Source: Ilex aquifolium | Lineage: Eukaryota > Streptophyta > Magnoliopsida > Aquifoliales > Aquifoliaceae | Assembly (NCBI GenBank): GCA_951799425.1 | Contig: OX637394.1 | Location: forward strand, 40,659,642-40,723,641 | DNA: 64,000 nt | Reading direction: 5' to 3' | Shown: one piece after another, positions 22,301 to 33,887 of the stretch | Position numbering within the stretch: position 1 is the first letter of the stretch | Layout: every line of letters begins with the position of its first letter | Translations under genes and position numbers: made by a program | Notes under the pieces: generated by a model | What the model saw: only the letters and a program-made list of their open reading frames with translations | Database searches by the model: none | What the model was told of the DNA's origin: nothing

Positions 22301-25300
22301 AAGCTCGCTCATATTGTAAAATGAGCCACATATGAACAATTTTTTAGGCTCATTTTGTGAGCTGAGACCGAGCCGAGCCGAGCCGAGCCGGTTCATTTTT
22401 TATACAGAATATTTATGCAAATTCTTAAGACACTTTGGTAAAAGTAGCAAATGTGCAACCCATTTCAAACAATTTTACGTCAAGTCTTATATATCACATG
22501 CCTTCTGCCAATAAACACTACCAAACTACTGACAATCACGTGGGATGCCCTGCAACCCTCTAGTATCTTGATATAAAAACTTTTTCTTGGAGGGGCTACT
22601 TGGGAATATTGAAACTTGAATGCTTAATTGGAAATGATTAAAAAACAGATGTTTTAGGATTTTAACTAGAATTTTAAGAACAATGATGCAGCAGTGGCAT
22701 TTTTGTAAATACGATGATATTGGTGGTTCTTTTGTTTTGGAATGAAAGAATGCTAGTGGCCACCTCATTTTGTATAGTAAGTCTTATAAGAAACTTCTGT
22801 TGTATAGCATTGCTATTCTTAATAGCAAACAGAGAAGAAATGCCACAGATAGAGTAATGTTCATTCCACCCCTTGCTTCAAAGTAGAATCAGTGATATTC
22901 GTCAAAAAATAAAAGAAACTAGACAAATGAGAGGAAAAAAAAGGCAAAAGGCGGTCAATTACAAACCTGAACTGGTACCGAGGGGCCAGCTTCATCAACT
23001 CGTTTTCCACCATCATCAAATAAAGCCCGCACCTGACCATATGCAAAAGATGGGAATTCTTTGGAGAAAGGTAACAGTACGAAACTAACTAGACAGTTCA
23101 ACAACCAACATCAATCACCTAGTTATAACTACACAATGAGAGAATTCCAACATTTCAAGCTCTTATCTACCAACCTTCCCAAAGGCTTCACCACAAACTA
23201 CTATGTCCCCTCGTTTCAGTGTGCCCTTCTGCACAATGAATGTAGCAATAGGTCCTTTAGATTTATCAAGACCTGCCTCAATGACTGTGCCCATTGCATC
23301 TCTGTGAGGATTAGCCTTCAACTCTTGCAACTTAAACAGAAAACAAACAAGTTAGAATAGATACTGTAGGGGCCTCTACATGAGCTTCAGGTGACCAAAT
23401 ATGGACTGGTACCATAGGTCACAAATAAAAGTAGTACATTTGCAAATTTAGTATACCTTAACTCATTCCCTAACATACACTAACATCAAAACACAGTGGG
23501 AATGAGTGCTCCCAATGCGTTAAACTGTAGAAAAATCTTTGTGGATTAACCAACTGGTGCCTAAACAATGCAAAAAAGGTTGCATATTTTTCCCATAACT
23601 TATTTGGAAGAAAATTTTCTTAGGAAAGGTAAAAACAAATTTAATTCGACAGCTAGAACATATAGCACAGTATAATAAAGTTTGTACATGTTCCAAGAGC
23701 ACCAATGATAGCAAGCTGACACAGGCAGAATATTCAATTTACCTCTGCAACAAGCATGATGGTTTCCAACAAATCATCCACATTTTCCCCTTTTAGAGCG
23801 CTGATCTGTTAATGGATATATGAAAAACAAATAAGCATCAATGAGAAAGACCTTTGAAAGCTCCAAGTATGAATCCTCGGTTGATGTGTAAGCACCTGGA
23901 CCATTGGGATCTCTCCACCCCAATCCTCTGGCATAAGACCAATCGAAGAAAGCTCTTGCATGACTCTCTCTGGATTAGCTCCCTCCTTGTCAATCTGAAA
24001 TTTTGGTATACATTGAGAATTTGCAAAAATGAAGCATGAACACTTCGAATAGCCAGCATCTTTAAGATACCTTATTTATGGCTATCACAATTGGCACCCC
24101 AGCTGCTTTGGCATGAGCTATGGCCTCGTTTGTTTGAGGACGGATCCCATCATCAGCAGCCACTACAATAACAGCAATATCTGTAACCCTTGCTCCACGA
24201 GCTCGCATGGCCCCAAATGCCTGAAAGATACATGATAGTCAAATATATATTATCTAAGAAAGAAGAAAGCAAGCAAATTGTTGTTCACATCTGAGTTTTA
24301 AACAAACCATAAAACAAAAGGTTGATTTCAGATGCTACAAGGGAATAATCCCCAGAAAAGAAAAAAAATCCAAATAGAAGAGATCCAGAGGAAGGTAAAT
24401 TTCTAGCAAAGAAACCTGGAGTTACAACTACACACAGATAGTGAGACTACCTCATGCCCAGGAGTATCAAGAAAAACGCATGTCTGCAACTTTCCATCAA
24501 CAGGCACCTGAACCTTATAGGCACCAATTCCTTGTGTTATCCCACCAGCTTCAGATGCCACCACCTATAACATCTAGCAGTCAGGATTCAATTCCCAATT
24601 AAACCCAATGCCAAGTAGTATGCATGTTCTCAGGATGCAACCTTTTCTGTGAAGAGTCGTGGTATCATTTAACAAATGAAGAAGTATAAAACTGAATGAA
24701 AATAGCAAATGAACTGAAAAGAAGCCACCATAACTAAGCTTCCACACAAACATACCTTGCTCTTCCGAATATAATCCAGAAGGGTTGTCTGCCAAATAGA
24801 CAACAACAGAAATATGTTAGCAAAAGCTTGCTATAGGATCTTTATATGTCATTGACTTCACAACAGAGTGATTCATGTGAAAGGAACACGGTATTTAATT
24901 AAACAAAAAAATAGAGTTATCTTTTTCCTTACCTTTCCATGATCAACATGACCCATAATGGTAAGGATAGGAGGCCTGTCTTCTAACTTGTCCAAATCCT
25001 CTTCAACAAGAATTTCCTTCTTTTTCGCCATTTCCTCCACCCTAACGGCGGCCGCATCAATGACTTCCACCTCATACTCCTTGCATATCATTTTCACCAT
25101 GTCTTTGCTCAGCTTTTGCACCCCATCAGGCTTAATCCCCTTCGAGTATAAATATCCAAGGATTTCACCTTCACTGGTAGCCAAGTTGTAGGCTAACTCC
25201 TCTGTCAACATACCTTCTTGACCTACCTCCAAAATATCTACTTTGACCGGTGCAGCCTCTTTAGCTGCCTGGAGTCTAGCTGCCTTACGACTTGCCTTAC

Positions 25301-26429
25301 TCCATTTTCTCCCCTTCCTTGCCGTCGAAGTACCAGGAATAGAAACATTGAGTTCTGATGCCTCCTCATCAGGAATCTCAACATCATTAACCATACGCCT
25401 ACGTGATCCTCCAGATGGACCACTCCTCTTACGAAATTCATCCTTGAACTTCCCGGGTGCAGGGATCTTTCCCGGTTTTGGAGGAGCCAAAACAGCTTGA
25501 GCAATCAGAGGATCAACCACTGGTTTCTTAGTTGCAAACTTGTCAACCAATATTGTCTTGCGGTCTTTTGTCTTTGCAGCCGAGGCAGTTCCATCAGTAC
25601 CAGGAAACTTTGGAGCTGCCCCAACATCCTTCAAAATAACAGGCTTCTTGATCACAGGTGGAGGAGGAGCTACAGAAGGTTTTGCTTGCAACTTTGGCTG
25701 AACTCGCTGAGGTGGCTGAGGGGTTCTTAGAGGAGCAACGGTTTGAGATTCAACCTTCCCAATTTCCTCTGTTCTTGGTCCCTCTTTCACGACCTTCTCA
25801 ATCTTAGGAGATTCCTTAACAACTTTTTGTACAGTAGCAACAGGGTTCCCCTTCCGCCACACACTCTTCAAAGTCTTAGCCTTCTTACTGGCAGCTGAAT
25901 TAACTGGTTTACCATTCCTTTGGTCAATACTCGGATTGGGTAGTGTTTTTTTAATTGACACACTTGCCTTCTCACTGCTTTCTAGCCTCTCCGCCTTTTC
26001 CAATACCTCTCCCAATGACTCGATCACCTTGTTTCTCTCTTCGTCAACATCATTCACCTTTTCATCAGCAGAATCCCCACTAAGTTTTGCTGCATCCCAT
26101 GGCATATTCAAACGAGGCTCAACCTTAGACACGGATTTAATTACTGGCTTTGGAGCTGCTTTGAGAACAAGGCCAGCGTCAGTGTCTTTGTCTCCCCTAT
26201 TTGTTGAATCAAGGGAAACCGAAGTCCCTTGTTCTGTAATGTAATCAGTTGCCACTGAATATCTACACACCCCCACATACCTCCACCTCTTCCCACTCCA
26301 AAATTTGTGAAAACTACTTCCATTTCTCGCAACATAAACTCTCCGGACAAAAGAATTGGGTCCATCAAAATGACCGGTAGAAATCATATTGACGCTTCCC
26401 AAACTCACCAGGGAAGCCAAAGAAGCCAT
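13364..26429 (-). CDS. FUG1: Chloroplast translation initiation factor IF-2 (12 coding exons)
   Basis: The product is a GTPase that brings initiator fMet-tRNA to the 30S ribosome in plastids. Exons on the minus strand: 26429-24933, 24788-24756, 24564-24451, 24220-24071, 23994-23896, 23805-23743, 23330-23175, 23032-22967, 19812-19576, 17663-17388, 17145-16957, 13525-13364. The sum is 1013 residues, close to the 1026 I recall for Arabidopsis FUG1. The N-terminus is Ser/Arg-rich (transit peptide), followed by a long basic Pro/Lys-rich region and the IF2 N domain (about 400-480). G motifs are GHVDHGKT (493-500), DTPGH (543-547), NKID (597-600) and SALK (633-636), followed by domain II and the IF2 C-terminal domains ('[11 protein letters not shown]'). 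All 11 introns are phase 0. The P-loop and the NKID motif are each split by an intron, and exon 2 is only 33 bp. The 3.1- and 3.4-kb introns hold repeats. Confidence 0.95.
14184..14199 (+). repeat. Poly-G tract (16 G) in the last IF-2 intron
   Basis: This is an uninterrupted run of G on the plus strand (C on the coding strand) after 'cagaaagagaa'. It is one of four long G runs in the window. Confidence 0.9.
15122..16036. mobile_element. Nested TIR element with 'ttttaaaacccggcc' ends
   Basis: The left end 'ttttaaaacccggcccagcc' and the right end, reversed, 'ttttaaaacccggcccggac' are inverted repeats. The inner arms also match loosely ('gttgacccggt' against 'gaccgggtcaatggg'). It is inserted inside the Harbinger-like element. 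The middle (about 15300-15560) is CT-rich and could be captured host DNA, but no coding frame convinces me. I found no clear target duplication. Confidence 0.5.
16335..16676 (+). repeat. G-rich imperfect minisatellite
   Basis: About 340 bp is made of diverged repeats of the kind 'ggtggttgttggtgg', 'gggtttttgagggtggtggg' and 'ggatttgggggtgagttttc'. It has many runs of three or more G close together, so the plus strand could form G-quadruplexes. It lies in the last IF-2 intron, where the pre-mRNA would carry the C-rich strand. The glycine-rich open frame at 16471-16656 is a by-product of the repeat. Confidence 0.7.
19079..19099 (+). repeat. Poly-G tract (21 G)
   Basis: A run of 21 G follows a poly-T stretch and 'gtgggt', in the IF-2 intron between exons 9 and 10. 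Confidence 0.9.
19119..19200. repeat. 41-bp tandem duplication
   Basis: Two copies, 19119-19159 and 19160-19200, start 'gggtttcgtcttttgtctct' and end 'attgcgcatatt'. They read as identical, so the duplication is recent. It lies directly after the poly-G tract in an IF-2 intron. Confidence 0.85.
19937..20234. mobile_element. Palindromic MITE-like element in IF-2 intron 8
   Basis: The left end 'gatcaaaatttcgtttcggt' and the right end, reversed, 'gatcaaaaattcgtttcgag' are inverted repeats. The interior is full of 'gaaac.tttcga' motifs. It is noncoding. No certain target duplication was found, so the class is undecided. Confidence 0.45.
22252..22400. repeat. Fragment of a 'cgagccgagcc' repeat family
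   Basis: It starts 'tagggttgttaaacaaacag' and contains 'gctcgggctcggcttg' and four copies of 'gagcc' in a row ('gagccgagccgagccgagcc'). Related material is at 44.46-44.72 kb and 50.90-51.12 kb, where both ends are visible and look hAT-like. It lies in the intron between IF-2 exons 8 and 9. Confidence 0.4.
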
Positions 26430-27010
26430 AAATAGTATACACTCAAATGTTATCCACCATCAGTAGAAACCCAATAAAGCAATACTTCAAAACCTAAACT
26501 TTAATGTAGCAATCAGCTAAGAATACTTGCATTATACCACCAGTCTCCACACACATACACACTCTATCCCCACTCTCTTCCTATAATTATATCAACATTG
26601 AAATTAGACAGAAACCCAACAAACAAATACTTGTCATATATGACCACATATAAACTGAATTCAAGAAAAACCAATTTCTCTGTACAACGGAATTCTCAAT
26701 AATTTAACAAGCTGGGAATTTCCCATGACATTCAGACAAAGATTTGCAGAAATATATATGACCCATAATTCAGAATAGAAAAAACATTACCTCTGGGAAT
26801 TTGAGATTCTGTTTCTTCTTCCAAAAGGGTATATGCAGCTTCAACGAACCTATGTGGTTTTAGTACTGTGGAGAGAGAGAGAGAGAGAGATGAAAGGGAA
26901 GTTAAAAGCACCGTGTGGTTGTAGAGCAGTTCGCGGGGGTATGGACCCAAGACTGTGAGAAGCCTGTAGGGGCTTGTGTGGCTATTTCTATGCCTATCAA
27001 ATAATAACAT
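26430..27010 (-). promoter_or_regulatory. IF-2 5' UTR with probable leader intron, and promoter
   Basis: Upstream of the IF-2 ATG a CT-rich leader (a GA run on the plus strand at about 26871-26890) is followed by 'CAAATTCCCAGAG|GTAATG' on the minus strand. That is a good donor at 26790/26789. It suggests a noncoding first exon at about 26791-26950 spliced to an acceptor close to the ATG. The acceptor and transcription start cannot be fixed from sequence alone. Confidence 0.45.
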
Positions 27011-27609
27011 GTTTTATTGATAAGGTTTCGTGATTTTTGTCATCCTTTTGTTTCCTTTTACTCCCCTTCCTTCTATGGTGTCCACAGGTCGACTTATTTG
27101 TGGCGGTTTGTGCTCCATATAACATTGTGTTCCATTCTGGTCCAGTTGGCTCTGGATCGAATTTTTTATTTTAGGTTGGAGATTAGAGTTTTGGAGTCTA
27201 TATTGAAGTTATATAGTTAACCGTTATATTAGTGTAACTAAGTTCATTTTCGAGAGTAGTAATGAACGCGATCAGGACCTCATTATCCCACCAGTAAAGA
27301 TCTATTGGGGGTGATCTCTAAGCGTCCTTCTTTGTCCCCCATCATTTTTTAAACCAGCAAAAAAATAATAATAATAATTTGTGTTCCATCATTGTTGCTT
27401 AGGATGCTTATACTTTGGGTATTTTTGTAGATAAAAAAAATAGTATTAATTAAATGTATTTCACAAAAAAAAAAAAAAACTTTCATTACATAAACAATAC
27501 TTGGACTAAAGACGTATTAAAATATGAATGAACACCCACACACACACACATATACAATAATGATAGTGGCGGTGAGTGGTAGAGGGTTATGGTGATTGTG
27601 GCGAGATAT
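27011..27609. other. Intergenic DNA between IF-2 and the hAT-like element
   Basis: No gene is seen. It holds A-rich runs near 27460, a short CA repeat near 27540 and GGT-rich sequence just before the hAT-like element. Confidence 0.5.
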
Positions 27610-27617
27610 GTGGTGGT

Positions 27618-28317
27618 TATAGGCAGAGCTAGAATGTTTTTTGTCGTGGGGGCAAAAATCATAATGAAAATAAATCAATCTAGATAATTTATTCTAATTA
27701 AATTTCAAATATCAAAAACTAATTTTCAAGAGAATAAAAAATTAAGAACTCAGTTATTGAGAGAACATTTATCGAGAGAAAAAATTAAAAAGAACAATCA
27801 AATAAATGATAACTATCAAACTCGTCGCAATTTCACAAATAAATTTTTAGTGAAAATAATTGATGACTTGGTATGTAAGGAAAATAGAGAATTAGAAATA
27901 AAAGTGATGACTCTGAATAGAATGAAAGAAACGTAAGTCTAAATTTTTTATTTATGAAATAATCCAATTTTTTACTAATAAGGGATAGTGTTATTAGAGT
28001 TTAAAAATCTATCATAAATTGTTGATTTAATGATGCAGTAGTGAAGATGTTAAAATACTATTATTTTAATTAAAACTCTTTGATTTATTTTTTGAGATCA
28101 CACCACTTAGCACATTATTAAGTCAGTAATTTTGTTTAGATTTTTAGATCCAAAAATATTATTTAAATATAGAAGTAGCGATAAATTTGACCAAATTTTT
28201 AATGGGGCAAATTTTTAAAAATTATAAATTTATAAATATTTCAAAACTACTCAAAAAAAATTTAAATTTGCACTAGCAACAGTTGCCCCCACTATCCCTA
28301 ATGTGAATCCGCCACTG
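27618..28317. mobile_element. Non-autonomous hAT-like element, 700 bp
   Basis: The right end, reversed, is CAGTGGCGGATTCACATT. The left end is the diverged TATAGGCAGAGCTAG. Inner ends on both sides carry 'gtgggggcaa'. The 8-bp flanks 'gtggtggt' (27610-27617) and 'gtgatggt' (28318-28325) match at 7 of 8, as for hAT elements. The interior is AT-rich and noncoding. It belongs to the same family as 45198-45748. Confidence 0.6.
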
Positions 28318-28744
28318 GTGATGGTGTTTTATAATAGTTGATGGTGCCTAATAATGATAGATGGTGATAATTAATGGAGCCAATGTTGGTGGGTCGTGGC
28401 GGTGATTGTGATGGTGGTGGAGATGGCGAAAAGGGGTGGCAATGTTTAAATATAAAATGAGAAGTGTTTTTGTATATAAGTGTTTTTATTTTTTTATTAA
28501 AGTATAAATTACTTTTGGTGATCTACTTATTTGGCATATTAAATTTATTAAAAGTAAATTTTATATGTTGTTTTTTTTTTTGATAAGAAACGGCAAATAT
28601 TATATTTCATCAAATAAGTAGTCTATCTTGTTGAAGGAGGGGACACAAGAACTCAGGACAATCCCTCCTCTAACTAATAGAGTCAGTACATTGCAAAGCA
28701 TGCTTAGCTAGGAAATCAGCAGCATTGTTGCCAGAGTGGCGTGT

Positions 28745-29657
28745 TCACCTCACAAGGAATTCTAACAATTTAGACACATGAAGTTGGATCTGTTCCACAA
28801 ATGTGTCAATATCAGTAAAATTAGGTTCCCACCTACTGATGGCATCCAAAACTATTTTTGAGTCCCCTTCAAGCATAACTCTTTCATATCCTAATTCCAT
28901 TGCGAATTTCAGTCCAGATAAGGCAGCCCTAGCCTCCACATGTACAACAGTCATCGAGTTTACAATATGTTGACACAAAGCCAGCAACAAAAGAACCATT
29001 ACAGTTTCTGATAACTATCTCAATACCAGAAGAGTTGGAATCCTTACATGTAGTACCATCAAAATTAATCTTGATAGTGCATGAAGGTGGCACACTCCAA
29101 GAACAACTATCAGACTGAATTTGTTGGATCAAAAGTGTCTTCTTATGTGCTTGGGCATCCAAAAACTGATGAAGATAAGAAGTAGTGAAATCCAGAATTT
29201 TCCCTAGGTGTTGGACTTTTTCCTCTAGACAAGTCTTATTCATGTTATACCAAATCAACCAAGTTAGGGTCATGACCAAACCTACATCACTAATAGGCAC
29301 ACTTTCTATTACATTTAATAGCCATTCTTGGACTGAGCAGGCCGACAACACTAGAAGTTTAATACCCGAACCATTCCAGACCTCCAAAGAGAAATGACAC
29401 TCCATGAACAGGTGAGTCGATGTTTCCTTATGAAACCCACAAAGATGACACTGAGTTTCAACTAGGATCCTTCTCTTATGTAAGTTACAATTGGTTGGTA
29501 GAATATCTTGAAATACCCTCCAAATAAAATGCTTAATTTTATTGGGGACATTCAACGCCCAAATAAATTCTCCACTCCACTTATTCTCACTACTACTAGG
29601 TTCTCCATTGCGTAAATTCTCCATTATCAAGTGATAAACACTTTGAACTGTAAACAA
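28745..29657 (-). pseudogene. LINE ORF2 3' part: zf-RVT and RNase H (broken)
   Basis: The zf-RVT part is at 29657-29340: 'WALNVPNKIKHFIWRVFQ' and 'CHLCGFHKETSTHLFMEC' with its Cys/His set. A spacer follows, then RNase H: 'CTIKINFDGTTCKDSNSSG' (first catalytic Asp in 'NFDG') and, in another frame, 'VHVEARAALSGLKFAMELG' and 'VMLEGDSKIVLDAI' with the Glu and Asp. The RNase H is split by a frameshift near 28930-28999, and the last block ('GNNAADFLAKHA') lies beyond a stop. Confidence 0.8.
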
Positions 29658-30514
29658 CCCTGATTTAGAGAAATGTCATACTTGACAGTCCAAAGGGAGA
29701 TCTTGACAGACTGGTATGGACAGAATATCATCCACCTCGAAAGTTAGAAAAAGACTTCGGAGCATTTCAATGTTCCAGCTTTTAGTAGTAGGATCAATCA
29801 AAGTGCTTACCCTGACATCATCCTCTATCTCTAGTAGCAAACTTAGAGCTTTGAACGAATTGGGTCTAGGAATCCAATTAGCACCTTTTATTTGAATATC
29901 CATTCCATTTCCCACTCTCCATCGAAGACCAGAAACTATATATTTTATATTTCTTTGTAGCAAAAATACTCTGCCAAGTAAAAGACGGGTTGTTTCTCAA
30001 TTGAGCATCCAGAATAGAAGATCTAGGAAAATACTTTTCTTTAAAAACTCGGCTAATCAACGAGGAAAGGTTATGGAACAGTCTCTAAAATTGCTTAGCA
30101 ATGAGAGCTTGATTAAAAGCTTCAATGTTTCTGAACCCCATTCCCCCTTTAAAATTCGGTCTGCACAGCTTGTCCCAACCCATCCAGTGAATCTTACTAG
30201 TAGAATCATTGCCACCCCACCAAAACTTGGACATTAAGTTATTTAGCTCATTACATAAAGACAAATGAAGTTTAAAGCATGACGTAGCATAAGACGATAT
30301 AGCTTGGGCAACTGGTTTAATTAGGATCTATTTACCTGCTTTGGATAAACATTTTCTCTTGCCAACCTTGCACACTCTGCCAAACTCTTTCCCGAATCAC
30401 ATCAAATATGGCCTTCTTCGTTCTCCCCACAATAAAAGGAAGGCCAAGGTACTTATCATGGCCATCAACTATCTGAATTCCGAAAATAAAAGATAACTCT
30501 TGCCTCACTTCTGG

Positions 30515-31608
30515 CTATGCATTCCTACTAATGACCAGTGTCGATTTAGAGTAATTAACCACCTGCCCCGAAGCATTTTCATAAAGCTGAAGACAATCTT
30601 TTAAAACCTCGCCATTTTCTTTTATGGTTCGAGTAAACAGGAGGCTATCATCTGCAAAGAAGAGATGAGAGTATGATGGGCCCAATCTACTAGCAGACAT
30701 CCCTTGTAAACATAATTGAATCTTCTCTAGATTTCAACAAACTAGACAAACATTCACAACATAAGAGGAATAGGTAAGGAGAAAAAGGGTCTCATTGTCT
30801 TAAACCTCTTGTAGGCCTAATAAAACCCAATTTTTCACCATTTATAATAAAAGAGTAGGATACAGACTGAACACATCTCATCAGAATTTTGATCCATTTT
30901 GGAATCAAATCCTAGCTTTCGCATAATATCTTCAAGAAATCTCCACTCTACTCTATCATAAGTCTTTCTTATGTCTAGCTTTAGTGACATATATGCTCTC
31001 CCCCCACATCTCTTTTGCTTAATCTGGTGGTTTAACTCATATGCAATCAGTACATTCTCTGTAATGAGTTGACCGGAGACAAAAGCACTCTGAAATTTTG
31101 AGATGATATTTGGCAAAACCTTCTTCAACCTATTTACGAGGACTTTTACAATCAATTTATACACCACATTACAGAGACTAATAGGATGAAATTGCGACAT
31201 ATTCTCAGGATTTTGTACCTTAGGGATTAATACAATATGAGTGTAATTAAGTCTAGGGCACGAACTATCTGAATTAAGGAAATCCAAAACCACATTTGTT
31301 ACGTCACACCCCACAATATTCCAATATCTTTGGAAAAATCCCACCCCAAGGCCATCTGGGCCTGGGGCCTTGTTTGGATGCATTTGGTTTAGAGCATGTG
31401 ATACTTCCTCACTATTAAATTTCCTGAGCAAATCATTATTCATTTGGGTAGTAACCTTTTGCTCAACCCATAGTAGAACCTGCTCGATACTCTGAGTAGA
31501 AGGAACATCAGAAAAGAAAAGGTTCTGAAAATAATCCACATCTAAATTCTCAATATGTTGTTTGTCAGTAGTCCATTGGCCATCCTTGTCCAGAAGTCCC
31601 CTGACCAT
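30515..31608 (-). pseudogene. LINE reverse transcriptase domain (broken)
   Basis: The first part (31608-30835) has 'NKAPGPDGLGVGFFQRYW', 'LNYTHIVLIPKVQNPENM', 'FHPISLCNVVYKLIVKVL' and 'LKLDIRKTYDRVEW' (usual Asp kept). The second part (30700-30515) has 'SHLFFADDSLLF', the FADD catalytic box. The 135 bp between them contains stops and a shift, so there is no continuous RT. Confidence 0.85.
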
Positions 31609-32483
31609 GTTCCTCTGCCTTCGGTTATTGGCTTGGGCATGAAAATATTTTGTATTCCTGTCCCCCTCCGTAAGCCATAAATTTTTAGCTCATTGTTTCC
31701 TCTGCCTCTATAAGCCTAAGAACTTGGTGGTGTATATCTCTCAACTCCTCCCTTTGTTCTTCAGTAATAATCCCACAATTTAATTTAGACAAATGTTCCT
31801 TGTTCTCTTGCAGTCTATGGGAAATATTACCAAAATTCTATTTCTTCCATTTCAACAAACCAACTCGACAATGACGAACATTATTAATAAAATATTGCTC
31901 ACTCAATTCTGATTGCCTCGCCTGCCAAGTATTACGAATCACATCCATACAAGTAGGACTGTCTGTCCACATTGCCTCAAATCTGAATTGTTTTCTCCTT
32001 GGATAGTCCTCTCCAAAAACCTGTGTATCTTTGAATAATAATTGGTTATGATCTGAATCTGTTGTAAAGATATGATCAACTAAAAATTTGGGAAACATAG
32101 AGGACCAAGAAGACGAGGCCATCACTCTATCCAACCTGACCTTAACAGAATACGGATGAGCACAACCATTCCACCAAGTAAAGGGATATCCCTTCTTCTT
32201 TTTCTTCTTCTTCTTTTTCTTCTTTAAGGTGCTTAAGAGAAGCCATAACTTCTAAAAGTCTATTTTTAAAATATTTCGAACGAGTTAATGATTCAACATC
32301 TCCCATGTTTGTATAGCATTTAGGCTCGAAAAATTCTAATGGTTTGGTTGACAAGTATAAAACATTTTACTTAAAATAACAAAAGATCGTATATTCAATT
32401 TTTGTCCTACAAATAAAACGTAGATAGTAAAAATTGTTAGAATAACAATTGAAACAAGTTAGAATAATTAACAATTAAGAAAT

Positions 32484-32534
32484 GATTATGTTGTACATAA
32501 CGATTATGTTGTACATAACGATTATGTTGTACTA
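32484..32534. repeat. 18-bp short tandem repeat, about 3 copies
   Basis: The unit 'gattatgttgtacataac' occurs nearly three times directly before the 157-bp duplication. Confidence 0.75.
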
Positions 32535-32536
32535 AA

Positions 32537-32850
32537 AGTTTGGTACAAAATTACTACAATTAATCCAAAAAATATTATTTGAATGAAAATAATACGACCT
32601 GATGATAACCTATAATAGATTATTATAGAAGTGGAAGATTAATAAAACCACGAAAACTAGTTTCAAATAATTTTAGAAAATTACTTTTAAATAAGTTTGG
32701 TACAAAATTACTACAATTAATCCAAAAAATATTATTTGAATGAAAATAATACGACCTGATGATAACCTATAATAGATTATTATAGAAGTGGAAGATTAAT
32801 AAAACCACGAAAACTAGTTTCAAATAATTTTAGAAAATTACTTTTAAATA
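32537..32850. repeat. 157-bp tandem duplication, two copies
   Basis: Copies at 32537-32693 and 32694-32850 both start 'agtttggtacaaaattacta' and end 'aaattacttttaaata'. By eye they are identical, which implies a recent duplication or gene conversion. AT-rich and noncoding. Confidence 0.85.
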
Positions 32851-32942
32851 AAGTCCCTTTTAAACTATAAAATTTATTTAATGAAAATAAGCATGACAGT
32901 GAGATGGAGAACCAATATACAGAGGTTATTAATAAAGAAAAG

Positions 32943-33852
32943 GTAAAAATCAGTCTTGAACTTTATCTTTGGTTTCAATTTGGTCTCTCAACTTTTAATT
33001 TTTCAATTTAGTCATTTAATTATCAATTTCATCTTATTTAAGTTCTAGATCAATTTTTATGTTAGATCAACTAGAGACTAACCAAATATGATCCATTTTA
33101 GCTTTGATCTAATAATGAAAATAAACGAAAAGACTTAATTGAGATAAAATTGATAGTTGAAGAATTAAATTTGATGGGTTAGGCCCAAGGGCCCAACTCA
33201 GGTTATAAGCTCAACTGGAATAAAGGCCCAATAAGATAAAACCCAATGGGTCCAACTCAAAGGAGACCCATGCTAGTCAGGCTCATAAGAGTTCCAAGAG
33301 CTACGCCATCAAGGAGTAGGCAACACCATCACAAAAGCTTCATCCACGTCGCCTTGAAACAAGTCAACCACGTCATCATTTGACCTGATCTTAATGGGAG
33401 CTCTATAACCACTTCAGCAGTTGAGAGGATAGCGTCAGCTCCACCAAATTAGCTACTTAGTTGCTGAAAAGGCACCCCAGTCTGTTAAAATGCATTATAA
33501 ATTGTAAGCCCCGCCAATACTTGGGGGGCATCGAAGACATCTACTATCACTCTCATCTTTCTCACAGCTTGTACCTCTATTGCTCTCCCCTGATCTCCCT
33601 AAACTCTTCGAAGTAATAAAACACCAGGCCATCCTAGCCTTTCATAGTGGAGTAAGTCACGTTGACCAAACCACTCTACATCTTTGTCTTGCTTGTGTTA
33701 CTCTATTTTCACTTAATTCCTGCATTAATCATTAATTACTCGACAGGTGGTGTATAAAACCAATTTGTGCATCATCAAAATTGAGACAATTAAAAGTTTA
33801 ATAATTAAATTAAAACTGAATTCAAAGATCAAGAACCAACCATAATTTTTAC
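32943..33852. mobile_element. MITE split by a solo LTR
   Basis: The left arm starts 'gtaaaaatcagtcttgaact' and the right arm, reversed, starts 'gtaaaaattatggttggttc'. Inner parts match as inverted repeats ('ggtctctcaacttttaat' against 'attgtctcaattt'). Removing the solo LTR at 33172-33777 and one copy of its 5-bp duplication restores a palindromic element of about 0.3 kb. The flanks are A-rich ('aaagaaaag' on both sides, offset), compatible with a 9-bp duplication. Confidence 0.55.
33172..33777 (+). mobile_element. Solo LTR, 606 bp, same family as 61569-62171
   Basis: It starts TGATGGG and ends GCATCATCA, with the 5-bp duplication 'aaatt' at 33167-33171 and 33778-33782. Internal landmarks shared with the 61.6-kb copy are 'ccaa.acttgggggg.cat', 'agcttgta', 'gtcac.ttgacc.aacca' and 'acaggtggtgt'. 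A TATA-like 'attataaattg' is near 33493. Only one LTR remains, with no internal region, so it is a fossil. The superfamily is not certain; the length and ends would suit a Gypsy-type element. Confidence 0.8.
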
Positions 33853-33887
33853 AAAAAAGAAAAGAAAAACAATGGATATTATCTATT

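Larger units (their letters stand above)
28571..32190 (-). mobile_element. Degenerate L1-type LINE with RNase H domain
   Basis: The poly-A tail reads as T at 28571-28581 after '..TTTGCCGTTTCTTATC' on the minus strand. The element holds, 5' to 3' on the minus strand, the end of the endonuclease ('RLDRVMASSSW', about 32185-32050), the linker, RT, zf-RVT and RNase H, ending '..NNAADFLAKHALQCTDS'. It is 5'-truncated at a GAA-rich stretch near 32190. Several frameshifts and stops break the frame, so this copy is old and dead. No clear target duplication was found. The presence of RNase H sets it apart from the LINE at 3.9 kb. Confidence 0.85.
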
